Shown here: in pieces, positions 35,932-40,556 of the stretch
Position numbering within the stretch: the first letter of the stretch is position 1
How the letters are laid out: every line of letters begins with the position of its first letter
Origin: Rhizonema sp. PD37
GTDB taxonomy: Bacteria; Cyanobacteriota; Cyanobacteriia; Cyanobacteriales; Nostocaceae
Assembly: GCA_029379215.1 (NCBI GenBank)
Contig: JAQYWO010000012.1
Coordinates: 27,084 to 67,639, forward strand
Reading direction: 5' to 3'
DNA: 40,556 bases
The notes under the pieces: model-generated
Database searches by the model: none
Seen by the model: only the letters and a program-made list of their open reading frames with translations
Told to the model about the DNA's origin: nothing
Program-made: the position numbers and the translations under genes

Positions 35932-37569
35932 TTAATAAATCCCCGTCAAAGAGCGAAAAATCGGAATGATGTAAGAGATAGGTGCGACTTCTCCAACTTT
36001 AACTCGGACTTGCGTAGTTGTACCTGATGAGAGGGTAAGATTTGGACCCTTAGAGGAAGACCACTTGTATCCGGTGACAGTGGTGGGATCTTTTTGCAAT
36101 TGAATGAAGACTTGCACGCGAGCGGCATTACTACTAGCAAAGCTCTTTGCGAGGTCTTCATTGCCGACTTGTGCTGTGATATCTTGAATTGTTACAGGAA
36201 AGGGAGAAACTTTCGTAACGACTCCAATAATTCCACCGTGGCGATCGCGCTTGACAACGCTAGGTGTAACCTGTACAGTCATACCAGGTTTTAGAAGCTT
36301 GCCGTCCTTATCAGCAAAGTAAACAAGACTTTCTAATTGAGCTAATGGATCTTCAGCTTCAATCAATCCAATACGGCTGCCAGGACTAATAACTTGACCG
36401 GAGAGTCCACTCACTTCTAAAACGCGACCATCATATTTACTAATGATTTGGCTATTTTGCTCTAATTGGAGCTTTAAGGAGGCAATCTTGCGTCTTACTT
36501 CCTGAATTTGATTTACTTTGTTGATAGACTTTTCTAAATCTTGTTGAACCAGTTTGGTTTTTTGAACCTCTATATCTTTAAGTTTGGTTTTAATCTCGTC
36601 CAGTTTATTCAAAGAAAGCAAATAATCTCGATCCGCATTAGTTTTTTGAACTTTAATTTCTTGAATATTATTGTTTATATCATCAAATTTATTTAGATTT
36701 TGCAGGTAATCTCGCTCCGCATTGGTTTTTTGAACTTCAAGGTCTTTCAGTTGCGTTTGAATATCTGACACTTGCGCCTTTTGGTTCAACAACTCCTGCT
36801 GAGATTGCAGCAAAGTATCTTGACTAATAACTTTTTGCTCAAAGAGACTACGACGAGTTGAAACTCGTTCTTCTAAGGTTCGCAACAATGAACTCAGTTG
36901 TGATGAACGCTCTAAGAGACTTTTACGTTTTTCTGCAAGCGCTGCTAGATTTTTTTTGTACAGCACTGGCTCTACTTTCTCTCTAGACAAGCTGTGTTCC
37001 AAGCTTTGTCGTTTTTGCTCTAATGCGCTAATCGTTTCTGAGTGAAGCGTTGGTGAAACTGACTCCCGACGCAGGCTTTCTTCGTAGTCTTTTTGCTGTT
37101 GTTCAAGAGTTCTTTGTGACAGTGCTATTTGCTGCTTTTGAAGCTTCTCAGTGTCTTGGTTTTGCTCTTGCAATTGGACATACTTTGCTCTCTCTTGTTG
37201 CAGTTGCTGCTTAATATTAGATTGATCGATTGTAGCGAGTACTTGACCCTGCTTAACAATATCTCCTGGCTTGATGTTCAAGGTTAATAATTGACCACCA
37301 CCTATTGCTTGAAATTGCACTACATTACGAGGTCGAGATAATACGCCAGAACCCGTTACAGTGAGTGGAATACGCCCGACGACACTCCACGTGCCAGCCA
37401 CAAGTACCAAAAAGCCCATAGAAACTAAGGGCATCCAAGCTTGAGGCTTGACAACCTGCATCAGCTGATCTAGTTGTTCGGGTGAGGACAGGCGCTCTAG
37501 AGCTTCAGTACGGAAAAGTTTTGTTTCTTTATTCTGCATCTTATCTATCGGATTTATGTCAAGTGCCAT
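35932..37569 (-). CDS. HlyD-family periplasmic adaptor of the NHLP export system
   Basis: The 545-residue protein has an N-terminal cytosolic stretch (LFRTEALERLSSPEQLDQLM, typical of NHLP secretion proteins) and one membrane span (about 50-70). A biotinyl-lipoyl-like half (LLTLNIKPGDIVKQGQVLAT), a long coiled coil (about 115-375) and a C-terminal barrel region follow. It bridges the ABC exporter to the outer membrane. The coiled coil includes three tandem units of 28 residues (VQKTNAERDYLQNLNKFDDI-type). The start could also be the ATG at 37539 (MQNKETKLF). Confidence 0.85.
   Translation of the reverse strand: MALDINPIDKMQNKETKLFRTEALERLSSPEQLDQLMQVVKPQAWMPLVSMGFLVLVAGTWSVVGRIPLTVTGSGVLSRPRNVVQFQAIGGGQLLTLNIKPGDIVKQGQVLATIDQSNIKQQLQQERAKYVQLQEQNQDTEKLQKQQIALSQRTLEQQQKDYEESLRRESVSPTLHSETISALEQKRQSLEHSLSREKVEPVLYKKNLAALAEKRKSLLERSSQLSSLLRTLEERVSTRRSLFEQKVISQDTLLQSQQELLNQKAQVSDIQTQLKDLEVQKTNAERDYLQNLNKFDDINNNIQEIKVQKTNADRDYLLSLNKLDEIKTKLKDIEVQKTKLVQQDLEKSINKVNQIQEVRRKIASLKLQLEQNSQIISKYDGRVLEVSGLSGQVISPGSRIGLIEAEDPLAQLESLVYFADKDGKLLKPGMTVQVTPSVVKRDRHGGIIGVVTKVSPFPVTIQDITAQVGNEDLAKSFASSNAARVQVFIQLQKDPTTVTGYKWSSSKGPNLTLSSGTTTQVRVKVGEVAPISYIIPIFRSLTGIY
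36557..36808 (-). repeat. In-frame 84-bp repeat within the adaptor coiled coil
   Basis: GTTTTTTGAAC starts at 36557, 36641 and 36725, exactly 84 bp apart, with similar sequence between. Each unit encodes 28 residues, four heptads, of the form VQKTNA-RDYL--LNK-D-I. The units have diverged but keep register. Confidence 0.75.
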
Positions 37570-37857
37570 ACCCTTGATAGGGCATTGGGATACATGCCTG
37601 ATATTTCTGTTATAAGAATACCCTTTGAAAACCCTGTTCTTTAGGACAGAGATAAAAACGGTTTAAGGCACTAAGCTCACGGGAAAGAGTACTCTCTCGC
37701 TAAGCTCTGGAGAAAGAAGAACCTTTCCTCGAGACTTCGCCCAAAGTCTGCCAGGGGAAACTTCCCCCAGCAAGCTTTGACGCAGACTTCGCGTAATCGC
37801 CCAATTAAAATTTAGAAGAACTGTAAAAGGCTACCAATGAGAATAATGCAATTTGTT
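37570..37857. repeat. Structured repeats upstream of the adaptor gene
   Basis: The stretch 37675-37800 contains several inverted motifs, such as AAGTCTGC (about 37744) with GCAGACTT (about 37783) and GGGGAA with TTCCCC between them. It looks like a composite cyanobacterial palindromic repeat. I searched the minus strand here for a leader peptide with a Gly-Gly motif and saw none. Confidence 0.45.
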
Positions 37858-38026
37858 TAGGACTTACGCATCGTACATAGGTACTATACGAAATTTGGGT
37901 GTTTCAGCCATATTAAGCACTTAGTGATCACAAAGTAAGCGAGTAAATCAGGGTTATACCAAGCGGCTAAAACGACCGAATCTCGTCTTGCATATTATGG
38001 TTAATTTGTACAGTGCGTAAGTCTTA
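37858..38026. mobile_element. 169-bp MITE, copy 2
   Basis: The ends TAGGACTTACGCATCGTACA and GCACTGTACAAAT (read inward from 38026 as TAAGACTTACGCACTGTAC) are near-perfect inverted repeats. The interior aligns with the reverse complement of the element at 28644-28811. There is no ORF of its own. Its right end lies inside the HTH reading frame that ends at 38001 and supplies that frame's last codons and stop. Confidence 0.75.
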
Positions 38027-38204
38027 AAACTTTGTTCGCAACAGTTCCACTTTTCAGATTCCTTGCTTGTACAAGTTGCTTTTCTGTATAAATTCTTTGG
38101 TTCCCTAAAGTCCTTTCTGCTAAAAGTCTCCTTTCAGATTCCCACCTTCTTAATGTTGATGCTGAAACTCCTATTAACTTGGCAAACTCAGACACTTTCC
38201 ACAT
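38001..38204 (-). pseudogene. MerR-type HTH fragment (IS607-like TnpA N-terminus) cut by a MITE
   Basis: The 67-codon frame reads MWKVSEFAKLIGVSASTLRR, ESERRLLAERTLGNQRIYTE and KQLVQARNLKSG, a MerR-like winged HTH as found at the N-terminus of IS607-family serine recombinases. The last eight residues (LRLTHCTN) and the stop codon are encoded by the MITE end at 38026 and beyond, so the original C-terminal part is missing. It could still make a small DNA-binding peptide, but I treat it as a remnant. Confidence 0.6.
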
Positions 38205-38385
38205 AAAACTTAACTATACTTACTAAGTATAAGTAATTATAGTTAAGTTTCTTTGGATTAGAGTCACCTCTCCATGGCTAGAACACCCGTAGAGTGTTAA
38301 GACTCCCGACTTCTGCAAGAAGTTGATAGTCTATTTTTCTACTAAATAGCTAAGGACTTACCTTTAATCTCTTTAAAAATCATTT

Positions 38386-38799
38386 TTATGGTTGAATGAT
38401 TTTAGACATTTCGTCTAAAAGGAAATCATTGTCAAAAGATTCATCACCACCAAATTCCAAACAAATTTGGGTTTTATCGTAACGCATAGTTGATATAAAT
38501 ATCTGAATCTTTAGCTTTCCATTCTGCCAACTACTGTCACCAATTTTTAAAACTTGACAATCAGTGACGTAATTGTATCCTATTTCTTGTAAATTTATCT
38601 TTCTTTCTCCTAAAGATATTTGACTTAAAAATTCCAGCATTGAAACGCCTGGCTCTAAGCTGTTATATTCATATATATTCTGGTGTAACTTCTTCCTGAT
38701 TTCTTTATCAAGTAACTCTTGTAATATACTCACTTTAAACGTAGATTTTCCTATAAGTACTACATCATCAGAGTCTAAAGGTATAAAGTTATCACTCAT
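38386..38799 (-). CDS. KGK-domain-like protein of unknown function
   Basis: The 137-residue protein begins MSDNFIPLDSDDVVLIGKST followed by FKVSILQELLDKEI, which resembles the cyanobacterial KGK domain family (PF08872), whose members start with an F.pL...DDVl.fgk..fkv pattern. No transmembrane segment or signal peptide is visible. Function unknown. It lies on the same strand upstream of the NHLP export genes and behind a strong hairpin (38825-38862). Confidence 0.55.
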   Translation of the reverse strand: MSDNFIPLDSDDVVLIGKSTFKVSILQELLDKEIRKKLHQNIYEYNSLEPGVSMLEFLSQISLGERKINLQEIGYNYVTDCQVLKIGDSSWQNGKLKIQIFISTMRYDKTQICLEFGGDESFDNDFLLDEMSKIIQP

Positions 38800-38824
38800 A
38801 TCAACACCAATATTCGTTACAACG

Positions 38825-38862
38825 GGAAAGTAAAGGCAAATAGCTACTTGCCTTTACTTTCC
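38825..38862. repeat. Perfect 15-bp stem-loop upstream of the KGK-like gene
   Basis: GGAAAGTAAAGGCAA (38825-38839) pairs without mismatch to TTGCCTTTACTTTCC (38848-38862) around an 8-base loop. It lies 25 bp before the ATG of the gene starting at 38799 and 218 bp past the stop of the NHL-repeat gene. With no T-run it is either a weak transcript end or a 5'-leader structure. Confidence 0.75.
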
Positions 38863-39079
38863 TGCATATTCTGCCAATTAGTTAGCATAAAATCAATTAA
38901 AATCTGGATAATAAAACTGAGTAATTGTTTATATTTGTAACGTGTTTATCAGGATTGAGCGATCGCCCCGTATAAGTTTTAACTTACACCATTTTTGAAA
39001 AGCAATGAGCTTTAGCGTTGTATTTTTGTAATAATTACTACTCTCTGTGGAAATATACTATAAAACCGCGACTTACTCT

Positions 39080-40546
39080 TTAGTTAGGAATACATACATC
39101 TGGCGCACATAAACCTGGAAACTTTAGAGTTGTGACGTTCAGTGTATCTAAATTAACGTAGCGGATGGCATGGTTGTTTGTATCAGCAATATATAAATGA
39201 TAATTTATAATACTTAATCCTGAAGGTTCACAGAAGCGGCTATTTTTGGCTTTACCATCTTGGAATCCCGCTGAACTTCCCAATACTGTTTGACAATCGC
39301 CTGTATGGGGATTGACTCGTTTAATTTTGTGGTTGTAAGTATCTGCTACCCAAAGATAATTCTGAGCATACTCCACCCCCAAACAGTGCTGCAAACGCAC
39401 GTCGTCACCTTGTCCATCAACATCGTCAAAACCAAATAAATCGCCACTGCCACAAACAGTTCTGACTTGCTGAGGTTCAACCAATGTCACGCCACGAATT
39501 GAGCTAACTTCGCTGTCAGCAATGTATAATTCCTTGCCATCAGTGGTAATGCCGCTGGGTTGGGCAAAGGCAGATTCGGAGAGTGCGCCATCAATACACG
39601 CTTCTGCACCAATACCAGCATAAGTTCTGATGATACTGGTTTCCAATTCCATTTGCCAGATTTGATGGGAACCAGCCATTGCGATCAAGAGGGTATTTCC
39701 CACCTTTTCTAAATCCCAAGGAGATGAAAGTGCTGTTTGTTGCCCATAACCGCTATGAGGATGGACATTGCGGCTTTGCTTGCCAGTGCCGGCAATGGTT
39801 TCCACGACTTGATACTTCAAGTCAACTCGCCGCAAAACATGATTATCTGTATCAGCAACGTATAAGATTTGATTTTCTTCATCAAATGCCATTCCTTGAG
39901 GTGTAAAAAACTGAGCTTCTTGAAAATTACCATCTGTTAATCCTGATTTCCCTGTACCAATTAAATGTATGATTTCTCCTTCTAAGTTACTTATAATTAA
40001 GCGGTGATGACCAGAATCGGCAATGAATAATCTTTCTTTTACCGCCAAGACTTTACTCGGAAAAGCCAGTGGTGTAATTAATGGTTTTCGCTGTTTTTCT
40101 AAAGAAAAGTTTAGTTCTTGAAAGTTAATAGTTTCTTGCTGTTGATGTTGGTGTATTAACTGCTGAATCAACTCATCTACAACATGACAATGACCCTCAC
40201 CAGCTAAAGTAGTTATTACATAACTTTTTGGATCGATCACTACTAAGGTTGGCCAAGCACGCACGGCATATTGTTGCCAAACCTCGAAACCTCTGTCTAC
40301 TAAAATTGGATGTTCGATATCGTAGCGCAAAATAGCTTGACGAATATTTTCAGTTTCCTTTTCGTTGTCAAATTTAGCACTATGTACACCAATAATGGTA
40401 AGGCTATCTCTATACTTTTGTTCTAGATATTTTAAGTCTGGTAGGATGTGCAAACAGTTGATACAGCAGTATGTCCAAAAGTCTAAAATGATAACTCTAC
40501 CGTAACCGTTCAGGGGGGTAATGAGAGAATAAGGGTTACATCTGAT
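39080..40546 (-). CDS. Thioredoxin-like/NHL-repeat protein (NHLRC2 type), 5' end damaged or cut
   Basis: Residues after HILPDLKYLEQKY form a thioredoxin-like domain (about 130 residues: IIGVHSAKFDNEKE, AWPTLVVIDP). A six-bladed NHL beta-propeller follows, with units such as LFIADSGHHRLII, LYVADTDNHVLRRVD, LWVADTYNHKIKRVN and LYIADTNNHAIRYVN. The frame continues upstream of the first usable start (TTG, 40453) through VIILDFWTYCCINC, which carries the CxxC redox motif, to an in-frame stop at 40547-40549. No ATG lies in that stretch. The family normally starts about 30 residues further upstream. I infer a frameshift or stop near 40500-40549, or a much shortened protein lacking CxxC. Confidence 0.7.
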   Translation of the reverse strand: MRCNPYSLITPLNGYGRVIILDFWTYCCINCLHILPDLKYLEQKYRDSLTIIGVHSAKFDNEKETENIRQAILRYDIEHPILVDRGFEVWQQYAVRAWPTLVVIDPKSYVITTLAGEGHCHVVDELIQQLIHQHQQQETINFQELNFSLEKQRKPLITPLAFPSKVLAVKERLFIADSGHHRLIISNLEGEIIHLIGTGKSGLTDGNFQEAQFFTPQGMAFDEENQILYVADTDNHVLRRVDLKYQVVETIAGTGKQSRNVHPHSGYGQQTALSSPWDLEKVGNTLLIAMAGSHQIWQMELETSIIRTYAGIGAEACIDGALSESAFAQPSGITTDGKELYIADSEVSSIRGVTLVEPQQVRTVCGSGDLFGFDDVDGQGDDVRLQHCLGVEYAQNYLWVADTYNHKIKRVNPHTGDCQTVLGSSAGFQDGKAKNSRFCEPSGLSIINYHLYIADTNNHAIRYVNLDTLNVTTLKFPGLCAPDVCIPN

Positions 40547-40556
40547 TTAATTGGTT

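Noticed and set aside
1..40556. tRNA, rRNA, riboswitch or CRISPR features
   Set aside because: I read through the spacers and saw no convincing candidate. Running tRNAscan and Rfam models would be needed to exclude them fully.

Overview
The window comes from a cyanobacterium, probably a filamentous or otherwise large-genome one. It is dense in the HIP1 octamer GCGATCGC (about twenty sites, for example near 1014, 2524, 6671, 14372, 25106 and 34629). It carries cyanobacterium-specific genes (cmpABCD, cupA/cupS, NDH-1MS subunits, a four-domain flavodiiron protein) and is littered with small dispersed repeats and MITEs. I cannot name the species from the sequence.

Region 1 (1-18.4 kb) is a low-CO2 (inorganic carbon limitation) island. 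On the minus strand lie a flavodiiron protein of Flv4/Flv3 type (137-1861), the bicarbonate ABC transporter cmpA-B-C-D (8216 down to 2430), and the CO2-uptake NDH-1MS operon ndhF3-ndhD3-cupA-cupS (17190 down to 11672). Divergent from ndhF3 is a LysR regulator of NdhR(CcmR)/CmpR type (17458-18396). The three minus-strand units share one operator architecture: a dyad TATAGAA-N3-TTCTATA with a second TATAG half-site exactly 32 bp away on the gene-proximal side. This suggests one LysR-controlled regulon. A decayed cupS (fasciclin) fragment lies in the flv leader. Between cmpA and cupS sit a secreted Cys-rich protein, a decayed small gene split by a MITE, and a two-gene operon of an ACT-ACT protein and a diverged ketopantoate-reductase-like protein.

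Region 2 (18.4-27.1 kb) holds a small secreted Arg/Asp/Tyr/His-rich protein, an exported HD-domain-like protein, a GAF sensor histidine kinase, a ribbon-helix-helix protein, lepA (translation factor EF-4) and a GNAT acetyltransferase, with long gene-poor spacers.

Region 3 (27.2-40.5 kb, nearly all minus strand) holds a type II restriction-modification pair (D12-class adenine methylase plus PD-(D/E)XK nuclease). Next to it is an NHLP-type RiPP/bacteriocin export set: a HlyD-like adaptor, a C39 peptidase-ABC transporter and a second ABC protein. The set is split by an Uma2-family gene and an OsmC fragment, and I find no precursor peptide gene in the window. Upstream are a MerR-type HTH fragment truncated by a MITE, a KGK-domain-like protein, and a thioredoxin/NHL-repeat protein whose 5' end looks damaged. 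Two copies of one ~168-bp MITE sit in this region.
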